The notes below the pieces were generated by a model that searched no databases, was not told where the DNA came from, and saw only the letters and a program-made list of their open reading frames with translations. From Aeromonas schubertii (GTDB lineage Bacteria; Pseudomonadota; Gammaproteobacteria; Enterobacterales; Aeromonadaceae), in the NCBI RefSeq assembly GCF_000820105.1, contig NZ_CDDB01000037.1, positions 1 to 41,136 on the forward strand: a DNA stretch of 41,136 bases, given 5' to 3'. The position numbers and the translations under genes are program-made. Of the stretch, positions 1 to 7,664 are shown one piece after another (position 1 is the stretch's first letter; every line of letters starts with the position of its first letter).

Positions 1-13
1 ACTGACTGGCATT

Positions 14-37
14 AAGCCTTTACGGCTCCTTTTATTT
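14..37 (+). terminator. weak possible terminator of an upstream gene
   Basis: A short stem AGCC (15-18) / GGCT (24-27) is followed by a T-rich run ending near 37. It could end a plus-strand gene lying outside the window. The 4-bp stem is weak, so this is tentative. Confidence 0.3.
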
Positions 38-102
38 TGCCCATTTTGCTCAGGCCGGGACACCCTGATCTATGTTTGTATCAGAGAAGGGAGGGATCTC
101 TG

Positions 103-519
103 ATGCGTGCGCTTTTTCTGCTGCTCCTGCCGGTCTTGCCTGTCATGGCGCTCGATGAAGCCAGCTGGAAGAGCGCCCTTGACAGCGATGAAGTCGCCCG
201 CTGGCAGAGCTCCCGAGAGGAGCTGAGTCTCAGCCGTTACTCGAGCCTTAGCCTTGAGGTCAAACGCAACGACAGTGGCGAGGCGACCCTCGCCCCCTAC
301 CACAGGCTCAATCTAACCCCCGACAAGCGTGTTTCGGTGGGCTTCGAAAATCTCAGACCCAGAGTCAAGTTTCGCGCCGGCACCATGGACACGGCGGTCA
401 AGCTGAGGGGAGATGGCATCAAGGTCCAGCTCACCCCCAGCGACAAGACGATCCCCATGCAGATAGAGCTGAAGATCACCGACGACGAATCAAGCCTTAA
501 GTTCGACTATCGCTTTTAG
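103..519 (+). CDS. hypothetical exported protein
   Basis: A 138-residue protein that I do not recognise. The first 16 residues ([16 protein letters not shown]) form a clear Sec signal peptide with an Ala-rich cleavage end, so the mature protein is probably periplasmic or outer-membrane associated. The rest is polar, with alternating charged and hydrophobic residues suggesting beta strands, and ends in ..KFDYRF; an aromatic C-terminus is seen in some outer-membrane beta proteins, but the protein is too short for a classical porin. The ATG at 103 is chosen over an upstream in-frame start at 37 because a GGGAGG ribosome site lies just before it and it begins the signal peptide exactly. The gene is convergent with rlmM and their stop codons overlap (516-519). 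Function unknown. Confidence 0.8.
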   Translation: MRALFLLLLPVLPVMALDEASWKSALDSDEVARWQSSREELSLSRYSSLSLEVKRNDSGEATLAPYHRLNLTPDKRVSVGFENLRPRVKFRAGTMDTAVKLRGDGIKVQLTPSDKTIPMQIELKITDDESSLKFDYRF

Positions 520-1607
520 GCCGGTTTGAGCTTGGAGAGGGCATAGCGGTTGTAGACGTGTACCGTGATCTCCTCGCGGTCATGGTAGAGCTGCTTGGCC
601 TGTACCACGAAGCCGGGATCGATCTCGGCAAGCCGCTCGCGCAGCACATTCAGGTTGTGCTCGCACTCTACGAAGCGCTTCTTCATGGGCAGCTTAAGGT
701 TGAAGATCGCCTCCTGACAGAGCCCGTCCTGGAACCAGTCACCGATCATCTGCACCACCCGCGCCGGCTTGTCGACCATGTCGCACACCAGCCAGTAGGT
801 GTTTTTCTTCACCGGCTTCCACATGAAGCCATCATCGCGCAGGTGTTTGACCTGGCCCGTCTCCATCAGAGAGTCTGCCATCATGCCGTTGTCCACGGCG
901 GTCACCATCATGCCACGGCGCACCAGTTGATAGGTCCAGCCTCCCGGACAGGCGCCCAGATCCACCGCCTTCATCCCGGAGGTGAGGCGCAGATCCCACT
1001 CCTCCTTGGGTACGAAGACATGAAACGCCTCCTCGAGCTTCAGAGTCGAGCGGCTCGGAGCGTCGGAGGGGAAGCGCAGACGAGGAATTCCCATATGGAA
1101 CTCAGAATTATTGAACGAGTAGGAGTAGCCAAGCAGCACATGATCGGTCGCCACAAAGAAGGCGTGGAAGACCGGCCGATTGGGGGTCTCCTTGCTGGTC
1201 AGGATCTCGTTGCTACGCAGGGCCTGACGCAGGGGTACCGTGAACTTGCGGCAGAAGGCAGAGAGCTCTTTGGCCTCGTTGGTGTCTGCCGTTTCGACCC
1301 TCAGATCCCCACAGATGGCATAGTCACGGCACGCCTCCACGATGGGACGGATCCGATCCCCCAGATCCAGATCGGAGAGATCGTGGGTCAACACCAGCAT
1401 CTGGCGGGCAAAGATGAGCTCACGGAAGGGGAGCTTGCGTGCCAGCAGGTCGGCCTGTCCCTCCTCATAGAGCTCGAAGAGCACATAGCCGCTGTCGTCC
1501 TTGACCCGGGCAAAGCCGTAGCACTGCATGTCGCTGGCACGCTCGGTGATCTCTGCCGCCGCCTCTTTCTCAAAGCCGGGACGGCAATAAATCAGCAGGT
1601 TATTCAT
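516..1607 (-). CDS. rlmM: 23S rRNA 2'-O-ribose C2498 methyltransferase RlmM
   Basis: A 363-residue protein matching RlmM (YgdE), the cytoplasmic SAM-dependent enzyme that 2'-O-methylates C2498 of 23S rRNA. The N-terminal third is the THUMP-like RNA-binding part ([15 protein letters not shown]...). The Rossmann methyltransferase domain carries the SAM motif DLGACPGGW at about 216-224, and later lysines (KLPMKKR) fit the family's K-D-K-E type active site. The start at MNNLL is chosen over a frame opening 24 bases upstream because homologues begin there. The start overlaps the end of the DUF423 gene by 8 bases, so the genes are probably co-transcribed from gcvA onward, the same neighbourhood as gcvA-ygdD-rlmM in E. 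coli. Confidence 0.95.
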   Translation of the reverse strand: MNNLLIYCRPGFEKEAAAEITERASDMQCYGFARVKDDSGYVLFELYEEGQADLLARKLPFRELIFARQMLVLTHDLSDLDLGDRIRPIVEACRDYAICGDLRVETADTNEAKELSAFCRKFTVPLRQALRSNEILTSKETPNRPVFHAFFVATDHVLLGYSYSFNNSEFHMGIPRLRFPSDAPSRSTLKLEEAFHVFVPKEEWDLRLTSGMKAVDLGACPGGWTYQLVRRGMMVTAVDNGMMADSLMETGQVKHLRDDGFMWKPVKKNTYWLVCDMVDKPARVVQMIGDWFQDGLCQEAIFNLKLPMKKRFVECEHNLNVLRERLAEIDPGFVVQAKQLYHDREEITVHVYNRYALSKLKPA

Positions 1608-1986
1608 TTCTTCCTCCAAGACGACAGCCAACCCAAAACAGGGTTGCCCATCCCAACATAAAACAGACTCCCCCGACCGGCGTCAGCAGGCCAATTCCTT
1701 TGGTTCCCAGCAGTACCATGGCGTAGATACTGCCGCTAAAACCCAGGGTGCCCAGCACGAAGAGGCCGGCAGCCAGGGCCAGACCACGCCCGCGCAGGGG
1801 AGAGAGCCCGAGCGCCAACAGCGCCAGGGCGTGAAAAAACTGGTACTGCACCGCCGTATTGAAGGCGGAGAGCTTATCGGGGGCAATGCCGGTCGCCGGC
1901 AAACCATGAGCGCCATAGGCGCCCAGCAGAGTGGCCGACAACCCCATCAGAGCCGCCACCATGAGTTCGATTCGTTGCGCTTTCAT
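1600..1986 (-). CDS. ygdD: DUF423 inner-membrane protein (YgdD family)
   Basis: A 128-residue membrane protein of the DUF423/YgdD family. Four hydrophobic segments are visible, near residues 8-25, 48-65, 70-90 and 98-120, and the family signature GAYGAHGL occurs near residues 23-30. The molecular function of the family is unknown. Its start overlaps the stop of the upstream hydrolase by 4 bases (ATGA) and its end overlaps rlmM by 8 bases, indicating translational coupling. The E. coli order gcvA-ygdD-rlmM supports the name. Confidence 0.9.
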   Translation of the reverse strand: MKAQRIELMVAALMGLSATLLGAYGAHGLPATGIAPDKLSAFNTAVQYQFFHALALLALGLSPLRGRGLALAAGLFVLGTLGFSGSIYAMVLLGTKGIGLLTPVGGVCFMLGWATLFWVGCRLGGRNE

Positions 1987-2597
1987 CCTCTCACCTCATG
2001 GGAAAACGCCCGGATCAGACGGGCCGCCGAAGCCAGATTGTCCGCCTCGGTCAAGCCGCTGCGCTGGCGCGGTTTCAGGCTGTGATCTCCGTCCGGTAGC
2101 CAGTGGCAACGCACCGCCGGGGAGAAGGGAAAACCGGCCAACTCCTCACGACAGCCAAACGCGTCTCGCTCCCCCTGCAACAGCAGGGTCGGCGTGACGA
2201 TCTGCTTGAGCACCTCACCACGCCAACGCTCGGGCTTACCGACGGGGTGGAAAGGATACCCCAGTAGCACCAATCCCGCAGCCCCCGTTTCATCGGCAAG
2301 CTCGGCGGCCATCCTCCCTCCCATGGATTTACCCGCCAGAATGAGCCTGGGATGGGCATGGGCGGCAATCACCTCGCGCCAGCACTCGAGTAACACGGGA
2401 GCCCGATCGGGAGGGCGGCGCCCTCCTTCCCTCTGCATGCGCGCCATATAGGGAAAGTTAAAACGCACCACCTGCAACGTCTCATCGGCCAGCAGAGCAC
2501 TCAGGGTGACAAGAAAGGGATGATCCATACCGGCCCCGGCGCCGTGAGCCAGCAAGAGACGAACCGGGGCGTCCACCGCCCCCTGGGTCTCTGTCAT
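1983..2597 (-). CDS. alpha/beta-fold hydrolase, KANL3/Tex30-like
   Basis: A 204-residue small alpha/beta hydrolase. The oxyanion-side motif LLLAHGAGAGMDHPF is at about 14-28, the nucleophile elbow GKSMGG puts the catalytic Ser at 91, D145 in QGERDAFG is a likely acid, and GDHSL gives His172. This arrangement matches the KANL3/TEX30 dienelactone-hydrolase-like family; the substrate is unknown. The ATG at 2597 shares one base with the gcvA stop (TGATG), and the 3' end overlaps ygdD by 4 bases, so it sits within a tightly packed operon. E. coli has no gene between gcvA and ygdD, so this is a lineage-specific insertion into a conserved block. An upstream extension of the frame to 2918 is only the shadow of gcvA. 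Confidence 0.88.
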   Translation of the reverse strand: MTETQGAVDAPVRLLLAHGAGAGMDHPFLVTLSALLADETLQVVRFNFPYMARMQREGGRRPPDRAPVLLECWREVIAAHAHPRLILAGKSMGGRMAAELADETGAAGLVLLGYPFHPVGKPERWRGEVLKQIVTPTLLLQGERDAFGCREELAGFPFSPAVRCHWLPDGDHSLKPRQRSGLTEADNLASAARLIRAFSHEVRG

Positions 2598-3514
2598 CAG
2601 GGTTTGACCTGGGCGCGGCGGCGCGCCTCTTCCTGCTCGACCAGCTCCAGCATCCAGTCGCGGAAGGCGACGATCTTGCCCTGCTCCGACTGTTGCTCCT
2701 GACAGACCAGGTAGAAGGCGTTCTTGCTCACCAGCACCTGCTCGAAGGGGCAGATCAGGCGACCGGCATCGATCTCGGGCTGGGCCAGCACGCTGTGACC
2801 CAGCGCCACTCCCTGACCGTGAATGGCAGCCTGGATCACCATGGTCGAGTGGCTGAAGATGGGCCCCTGATTGACGTTGGGGGCATCGATCCCCAGCTGG
2901 CGAAACCAGGCCTTCCAATCGCGGCGCGAGGTGTCGTGCAGCAGGGTATGACGGGTCAGGTCTTCGGGGGTACGCAGGGGCTTGGGCCCGGTCAGCAACA
3001 TGGGCGAGCAGACCGGGATCAGATACTCGGTATGCAACTTGTCGGCCCTGAGCCCGGGCCAGTTGCCGCGCCCGTAATAGATGGCCACATCCACATCGTC
3101 GGTGAGCGATCCCTCATCCAGATCCACGGCCTTGATACGCACATCGATATCCGGATGACGCTCACTAAAGCGCACCAGGCGAGGCACCAGCCACTGAATC
3201 GCGAAACTGGGCTGCAAAGAGACGGTCAGTGCCCCCTTGGCACTGCGTGCCAGCAGCTTCTCGGTGGCCTCAGAGATGGAGGCAAAGATATCCTTGATAT
3301 CGAGAAAATAGCCCTGCCCCTCTTCGGTCAACAGCAGGGAACGATTCTTGCGGCGAAACAGTTTAATCCCCAGGTACTCCTCCAGCGCCTTGATCTGGTG
3401 GCTGATGGCAGCCTGGGTGACAAACAGTTCTTCCGCCGCCCGAGTAAAACTCAGGTGGCGAGCCGCCGCCTCGAAAGCCTTGAGGGCGTTGAGGGGAGGA
3501 AGACGACGCGACAT
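2597..3514 (-). CDS. gcvA: LysR-type glycine cleavage regulator GcvA
   Basis: A 305-residue LysR-family DNA-binding regulator. The N-terminus MSRRLPPLNALKAFEAAARHL and the winged helix-turn-helix (FTRAAEELFVTQAAISHQIKAL, about 23-44) are nearly identical to E. coli GcvA. The substrate domain keeps the family stretches DVDVAIYYGRGNWPGL and QGPIFSHS. GcvA activates the glycine cleavage operon and the sRNA gcvB. The start at MSRRLPP is chosen over a start 12 bases upstream because of this homology. A perfect TATAAT -10 box lies on the minus strand at 3551-3556. gcvB lies divergently upstream as in E. coli, and the gene heads the gcvA-hydrolase-ygdD-rlmM run. Confidence 0.96.
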   Translation of the reverse strand: MSRRLPPLNALKAFEAAARHLSFTRAAEELFVTQAAISHQIKALEEYLGIKLFRRKNRSLLLTEEGQGYFLDIKDIFASISEATEKLLARSAKGALTVSLQPSFAIQWLVPRLVRFSERHPDIDVRIKAVDLDEGSLTDDVDVAIYYGRGNWPGLRADKLHTEYLIPVCSPMLLTGPKPLRTPEDLTRHTLLHDTSRRDWKAWFRQLGIDAPNVNQGPIFSHSTMVIQAAIHGQGVALGHSVLAQPEIDAGRLICPFEQVLVSKNAFYLVCQEQQSEQGKIVAFRDWMLELVEQEEARRRAQVKP

Positions 3515-3537
3515 GACTCCTGCCAAAGATGAGATTT

Positions 3538-3556
3538 TCTAATGGTCTGCATTATA
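3538..3556 (-). promoter_or_regulatory. gcvA promoter region with CTAAT motif
   Basis: Minus-strand TATAAT (3551-3556) is a perfect -10 box placed about 37 bases before the gcvA start. A CTAAT motif at 3539-3543, the type of core bound by GcvA, sits at the expected transcription start, which would fit autoregulation. The -35 box is poor. The promoter call is reasonable; the operator is inference. Confidence 0.5.
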
Positions 3557-3625
3557 AATTGTCGGTTGCGACGCCACCAGCGAATAAACATAATTCGCCG
3601 CACAATCAGTTGCCATATGGCTCGC

Positions 3626-3786
3626 ACTTCCCCATGAAACCCTGTGGGAAGGGCAATTTTCCGAGTCAGTGACTGTCGATTGTGGTGTTGTGTAATCTTC
3701 CCCCGGGAAGAAAAGGTTCAAATTTTCCGATTTGACCTGTCTGTCATCTGAATTGTTTGGCGCCACCTCAGGATGGCGCCTTTTTT
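3626..3786 (+). ncRNA. gcvB: GcvB small regulatory RNA
   Basis: A Hfq-dependent-type sRNA of about 160 nt, recognised by position (divergent from gcvA) and by conserved parts. The G/U-rich R1 seed at 3680-3693 (TTGTGGTGTTGTGT) differs by one base from the E. coli R1 region as I recall it. CCTGTCTGTC at 3736-3745 matches the conserved R3 stretch. A 5' hairpin CTTCCC/GGGAAG (3628-3650), a second one at 3697-3710 (CTTCCCCCGGGAAG) and a terminator (GGCGCCA/TGGCGCC, 3759-3780, then TTTTTT) complete the structure. GcvB represses many amino-acid and peptide transporter mRNAs. It is somewhat shorter than the E. coli RNA. The 5' end is estimated from the ACTTC start. Confidence 0.88.
3759..3786 (+). 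terminator. GcvB intrinsic terminator
   Basis: Stem GGCGCCA (3759-3765) pairs with TGGCGCC (3774-3780), followed by six T. There is no T-run on the other strand, so it should act mainly on gcvB and not on the convergent chemoreceptor gene. Confidence 0.85.
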
Positions 3787-3803
3787 CTGTCTGGCGTGAC
3801 CCC

Positions 3804-5933
3804 TCACACCTTGAACTGCCCCATCAGGGCCTGCTGGCGATCGGCCAGGGTAAACATCTCCCGACCAATCCTGGCAGAGGATATGGCCTCTTCGCTGATG
3901 TTCTGGCTCACATCCCTGATGGTTGCCACATTGTGGTTAAGGGAGTGGATCACCTCGCTCTGCTGACCGGCGGCGCGGGAGATGAGATCGTTCATCTGCT
4001 CAATCGAGCCAACCGCCTCGAGGATCTGCTCGAGCATGGTGACCGAGGCCTCCACTCGCTCCCGGGTACGGCCGGCCCTGGCGTGACTCTCGACGATGGC
4101 CTCCACCACGCCGCTCGTTCCCCCTTGCAGCTTCTCGATGAGTTCGCGGATTTGGACCACGGAGTCCTGGGTCCTTCCCGCCAGGCTGCGCACTTCATCG
4201 GCCACCACGGCAAATCCCCGACCCTGTTCACCGGCCCGGGCAGCCTCGATGGCGGCGTTGAGGGCCAGTAAATTGGTCTGCTCGGCGATGGCCTGGATCA
4301 CCTCGAGAATATTGCCGATATTGTCGCTCTCATCGGAGAGCCGCTCAGCCATGGGTCTGGCCGCCTCAATCACCTGCATCAGCTCATCCATAGCGCGCTG
4401 GCTCTCATTGACCGCCTGCTGTCCATGACGCGCCATCCCCTCGGCCTCCTTGGCCGAGGCCACGGCACTGCCGGCACTCCCGGCCACTTCGGCGGCGCTG
4501 GCATTCATCTCCTCAAAGGCCGCGGCGACCATCTCCACCTCCTTGAACTGGGCCTGCAGGCTGTCGCGGGTACGCTCGGCCACCGCTGCCGCCTGGCTCG
4601 CCGTCTCGCGAGTTCCCGCCACCGTCTCTACCACCTGGGAGACGGTGCCCTGCAGCTTGTCGAGGAAGAGATTGAACCAGCGAGCCAACTCCCCGAGCTC
4701 ATCCTGGCGGTCTATCTGCAGCCGCTGGGTGAGGTCCCCCTCACCGCTGGCGATATCCCGCAACCGACTGACCACTGCACGAATGGGTGAGACCACCTGG
4801 CGCGCCAACAGGGTAATGGCACCGAGCGCAAGCAGGGTGATCAGGATGCCGATCTCAATTTGCATCCAGCCGCTGCTGGCGGCCTGCTCGGCCAGCTCGG
4901 CACTGAGCCGATCGGCCTCCTCCAATACCACGGCACGGGGCAGCTGGATATAGACCCCCCAGCTGTGGCCCACCACCCGGATCGGCGTGAAGCTCTGTAG
5001 CCAGGCCCCATCCTCGCTCCAGCGTGAGAGTGGCACTCCCTCCTTGAGCCAGCCCTTGAGCTGCCCCCCCAGGGGATCGCCGCCAAGCGGCTTGCCTACC
5101 GGGGTGTTAAAACCGCTCTGGGCGGCCACAGTCCCTCCCTGGCTTATCAGCATCACATCGCCGCTGCCCCGGTAAAGATCCTCATCCATGCCCTGCACCA
5201 CCTGCTGCAGACTGTCCAGGGCCAGATCCACACCCACGATACCGATCACCTTCCCCTCCTCCATGAGCGGAACCGTGACCGAGGTCATCAGACGGGATTG
5301 TCCCTCGACCTCATCCAGATAGGGCTCGAGCAGGCAGCTGCTGCGACTCTCCAGGCTACAGCGATACCAGTAATTGGCAGGGGTACCACTCTCATCGGGA
5401 GCGCTGTCGGCCAGATCCTCCTCACTCATGGTCTCGGCGACTATGCCCTCCTTGCCGCGCGCCCAGTAGACGGAGAAGCGCCCCTTCTCGTTGGAGCCCA
5501 GGGCACTCGAATCAACATAGTTGGCATCCTCACCATCGAGGGCATCGGGCTCGAATACCCCGTAGACACCGAGCAAGTTGGGAGCCGCCAGCAACGACTC
5601 GTGCAACATCTGGTTGAGGGCACCGCGCAGGGCCTCGGAGTGCATGAAATTGTCTTGGGCATTCTTGCGCTGGAAGAGGATCCCCTGAGCCAGCAGGGAG
5701 GCCCGATAGAAAGACTCATCCAGATAGGCCGTCACCCTGGCGGACTGGGCCAATCCCTGAGCCTGCATCACTTGCTGGGCGGCACCACGCGCACTCTCGG
5801 CGGTGCGCATCTCGATGCGAGACTGCACTTCACGCCCTTGATAGAGGGAGAAGCTGATGAGTGAAACCGAGAGCAGCAACAGGCAGAGACCGGCAGAGAG
5901 GGTGATGCGCCACTGGACCGAGAGAGATTTCAT
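3804..5933 (-). CDS. methyl-accepting chemotaxis protein, dCache type
   Basis: A 709-residue transmembrane chemoreceptor. TM1 is at about 11-32. A large periplasmic double-Cache sensor spans about 35-345 (its second module holds GIVGVDLALDSLQQVV). TM2 is at about 358-379, HAMP at about 380-430 (PIRAVVSRLRDIASGEGDLTQRL), and the cytoplasmic coiled-coil signalling domain contains the conserved hairpin tip EQTNLLALNAAIEAARAGE followed by GRGFAVVADEVRSLA. It should sense a small ligand in the periplasm and control CheA. The C-terminus (GQFKV) lacks the NWETF-type pentapeptide that tethers CheR. The ligand cannot be read from sequence. A sigma-28 promoter (5966-5992) and an AGGA ribosome site precede the ATG. 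Confidence 0.95.
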   Translation of the reverse strand: MKSLSVQWRITLSAGLCLLLLSVSLISFSLYQGREVQSRIEMRTAESARGAAQQVMQAQGLAQSARVTAYLDESFYRASLLAQGILFQRKNAQDNFMHSEALRGALNQMLHESLLAAPNLLGVYGVFEPDALDGEDANYVDSSALGSNEKGRFSVYWARGKEGIVAETMSEEDLADSAPDESGTPANYWYRCSLESRSSCLLEPYLDEVEGQSRLMTSVTVPLMEEGKVIGIVGVDLALDSLQQVVQGMDEDLYRGSGDVMLISQGGTVAAQSGFNTPVGKPLGGDPLGGQLKGWLKEGVPLSRWSEDGAWLQSFTPIRVVGHSWGVYIQLPRAVVLEEADRLSAELAEQAASSGWMQIEIGILITLLALGAITLLARQVVSPIRAVVSRLRDIASGEGDLTQRLQIDRQDELGELARWFNLFLDKLQGTVSQVVETVAGTRETASQAAAVAERTRDSLQAQFKEVEMVAAAFEEMNASAAEVAGSAGSAVASAKEAEGMARHGQQAVNESQRAMDELMQVIEAARPMAERLSDESDNIGNILEVIQAIAEQTNLLALNAAIEAARAGEQGRGFAVVADEVRSLAGRTQDSVVQIRELIEKLQGGTSGVVEAIVESHARAGRTRERVEASVTMLEQILEAVGSIEQMNDLISRAAGQQSEVIHSLNHNVATIRDVSQNISEEAISSARIGREMFTLADRQQALMGQFKV

Positions 5934-5965
5934 GGAAACATCCTTGTTGTATTCGATACCGAATT

Positions 5966-5992
5966 ATATCGGCGGCCATGCTTCATAACTTA
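5966..5992 (-). promoter_or_regulatory. sigma-28 (FliA) promoter of the chemoreceptor gene
   Basis: Read on the minus strand: TAAG (5989-5992), exactly 15 bases, then GCCGATAT (5966-5973). The flagellar sigma-28 consensus is TAAA-N15-GCCGATAA, so 10 of 12 positions match with the ideal spacing. The predicted RNA start is about 25 bases before the ATG at 5933, leaving room for the AGGA ribosome site. Confidence 0.82.
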
Positions 5993-6001
5993 ATAATATA
6001 T

Positions 6002-7054
6002 TTATAAATCAAGAGCTAACTGTTCAGACGAGTCCCCTACTCCAACCACCACGCCCACCAGGCGAATGCCCCGGCCGCGAGCCCGAAGCAGCCCCTCGCG
6101 CAGCAGCGTCGGAAGCAATGCGGCATCGGGCCTTTCACAACTACGATAGACGGTCGTCTGCTGAAAATCGGCAAACTTGAGCTTGATCCCCACTCCCCGT
6201 ACCGGTCGACGCCCCTGATGGCGCTCGAGACGACGCAGCAACTCGGGCCAGAGCGCCTCGAGACAGGTGAGAACCAAGGGCTCATGAGGGGGCAGATCCT
6301 CATCCAGGGTGGTCTCCACTCCCACGCTCTTGCGCTCCCGGCTCACTGCCACCGGTCGCTCATCTCTCCCCCAGGCTCGCTCGAGCAGTGCCTCTCCCGG
6401 TTTCCCCCAGAGACGGCGAGCCCGCTCGAGGTCGAGGGCTCTGAGATCTTCGCAGGTAATAAAGCCCAGCGCCGCCATCCGCTCGGCACTCTTGCGTCCC
6501 ACGCCGGGGATCTGGGAGAGCGGCAACTGGCACACAAACTCATCGACCTGATGGGGGGCGATAACAAACTGGCCATCGGGCTTGTTGCGCTCGGAGCCGA
6601 TCTTCGCCAGAAACTTGTTGGGGGCAACACCGGCAGAGGCGGTCAGGGCCAACTCCTCCCTGATCCGCTCTCGGATTTCGGCGGCGATCCGGGTCGCCGA
6701 GCCTCCCAGCAGGGGACATTCGGTCACATCCAGATAGGCCTCATCCAGAGAGAGGGGCTCGATGAGAGAGGTATAACGGCGGAAGATATCATGCAGCTGA
6801 CCGGAGACCTCCTTGTAATAGGCAAGCCTCCCGGGCAGCAATACCAGGGGTGGGCAGAGACGGCGAGCCACCGCCGTCGGCATGGCTGAGCGGACCCCGA
6901 AGCGACGCGCCACATAGTTACAGGTCGAGATGACGCCACGGTGCTCGACGCTGCCACCTATGGCCATAGGCACCTCACGCAGGGCCGGATCGTCGCGCAT
7001 CTCCACGGCGGCATAGAAGCAATCCATGTCGATATGGATGATTTTACGTCCCAT
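6002..7054 (-). CDS. dinB: DNA polymerase IV (Y family)
   Basis: A 350-residue error-prone translesion polymerase, the same length as E. coli DinB. Catalytic acidic residues are visible at D9 (HIDMD) and D104/E105 (LSLDEAYLDV); the steric-gate position is Tyr14 where E. coli has Phe. Helix-hairpin-helix (QIPGVGRKSAERM) and little-finger regions follow. The C-terminal QLALDL is a beta-clamp-binding peptide like E. coli QLVLGL. The start at MGRKIIHIDMD is chosen from homology over an upstream in-frame ATG at 7081. A LexA-type box and a -10 box lie upstream, indicating SOS control. The gene stands alone between the chemoreceptor gene and a divergent small gene. Confidence 0.96.
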   Translation of the reverse strand: MGRKIIHIDMDCFYAAVEMRDDPALREVPMAIGGSVEHRGVISTCNYVARRFGVRSAMPTAVARRLCPPLVLLPGRLAYYKEVSGQLHDIFRRYTSLIEPLSLDEAYLDVTECPLLGGSATRIAAEIRERIREELALTASAGVAPNKFLAKIGSERNKPDGQFVIAPHQVDEFVCQLPLSQIPGVGRKSAERMAALGFITCEDLRALDLERARRLWGKPGEALLERAWGRDERPVAVSRERKSVGVETTLDEDLPPHEPLVLTCLEALWPELLRRLERHQGRRPVRGVGIKLKFADFQQTTVYRSCERPDAALLPTLLREGLLRARGRGIRLVGVVVGVGDSSEQLALDL

Positions 7055-7089
7055 TGTGCCCTCCAAACCGACCGGTGACATGCCAAGCG

Positions 7090-7109
7090 CTGGATAAAAA
7101 AACAGTATA
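7090..7109 (-). promoter_or_regulatory. LexA (SOS) box and -10 of dinB
   Basis: The minus-strand sequence CTGTTTTTTTATCCAG (7090-7105) fits the SOS box form CTG-N10-CAG and shares the CTGT...CCAG ends of the E. coli dinB box. It overlaps a TATACT -10 hexamer (7104-7109), so bound LexA would block transcription. It lies 36 bases upstream of the dinB ATG. Next to it, 7109-7122 is a perfect inverted repeat (ACAGGT TC ACCTGT). Confidence 0.75.
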
Positions 7110-7191
7110 CAGGTTCACCTGTGCATTTTGACAGTCCGCTCCCGAGAGAAAGGGGCTATCCCTAGGGGACTAATGGCCCCAGGAGAAGCAA

Positions 7192-7401
7192 ATGGACGCA
7201 CAAGCCGCCTGGCTGATGGTAATACTGGCCATGCCACTGGCCGCCAAAAATAACCCCACGGCCGAGTGCCAATGGCTCCACGATCGTATCGAGACGCTGG
7301 AAATTGCGATCAAGAAGGGAGATACCCTCGGCACCCGGGAAGAGCTGACTCGCTGGCGGGGTGAGTTCAGGAAGAAGGAGTGTCACCAGTATGACTACTG
7401 A
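7192..7401 (+). CDS. small hypothetical protein
   Basis: A 69-residue protein with no family that I recognise. It starts with a hydrophobic stretch (AAWLMVILAMPLAA, about residues 5-18) that could be a short signal peptide or anchor, followed by a charged helical part containing two Cys (ECQW, KKEC). An excellent ribosome site AGGAG (7181-7185) lies 6 bases before the ATG, which is the main reason to call it. A GC-rich hairpin (GGGGCTAT/ATGGCCCC, 7152-7180) sits directly upstream of that site. The gene is divergent from dinB and its promoter side contains TTGACA at 7128-7133. The stop codon lies at the edge of the nqr operon terminator. Confidence 0.6.
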   Translation: MDAQAAWLMVILAMPLAAKNNPTAECQWLHDRIETLEIAIKKGDTLGTREELTRWRGEFRKKECHQYDY

Positions 7402-7433
7402 AAAACAGCGCGGGGCCGATGGCCCCGCGCTGT
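7401..7433 (-). terminator. strong terminator of the nqr operon
   Basis: A 13-bp GC-rich perfect stem (7405-7417 with 7421-7433, loop GAT), followed on the minus strand by TTTTT (7401-7405). It lies directly after the nqrM stop. It may also slow plus-strand transcription from the small gene, but there is no T-run on that side. Confidence 0.92.
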
Positions 7434-7438
7434 GATTA

Positions 7439-7663
7439 CTAGATGATGCGATTTTCTTCGAGCATCTTGCGGCGCGCCTCTTCGGCGGCCATCTTCTTCT
7501 TGCGATTGTCACAGGGTTCGGGACAGTCGCACTCCTTCTCGATGCCGATGGCACCCAGTCCCCCGCAGGAGCCGGAGATGGTCTTCTTCTTGATGATGTA
7601 GCCGATGGCCATGGCCGCGACAAACAACAGGAAGACGGCGAAGGTTATCAGAAAGATTTGCAT
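7439..7663 (-). CDS. nqrM: Na+-NQR maturation protein NqrM
   Basis: A 74-residue protein of the DUF539/NqrM family. One N-terminal transmembrane helix (about residues 3-23) is followed by a conserved Cys cluster: C33 in SCGGLGAIG and C45, C47, C51 in ECDCPEPC. NqrM is needed to assemble active Na+-NQR and is thought to deliver iron for the Cys-ligated centre between NqrD and NqrE. It is the last gene of the operon, starting one base after the apbE stop and ending at a strong terminator. Confidence 0.95.
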   Translation of the reverse strand: MQIFLITFAVFLLFVAAMAIGYIIKKKTISGSCGGLGAIGIEKECDCPEPCDNRKKKMAAEEARRKMLEENRII

Positions 7664-7664
7664 A

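Noticed and set aside
3539-3766. 75-codon minus-strand open frame upstream of gcvA
   Set aside because: It covers the gcvB RNA gene and the gcvA promoter, and has no ribosome site or recognisable protein features.
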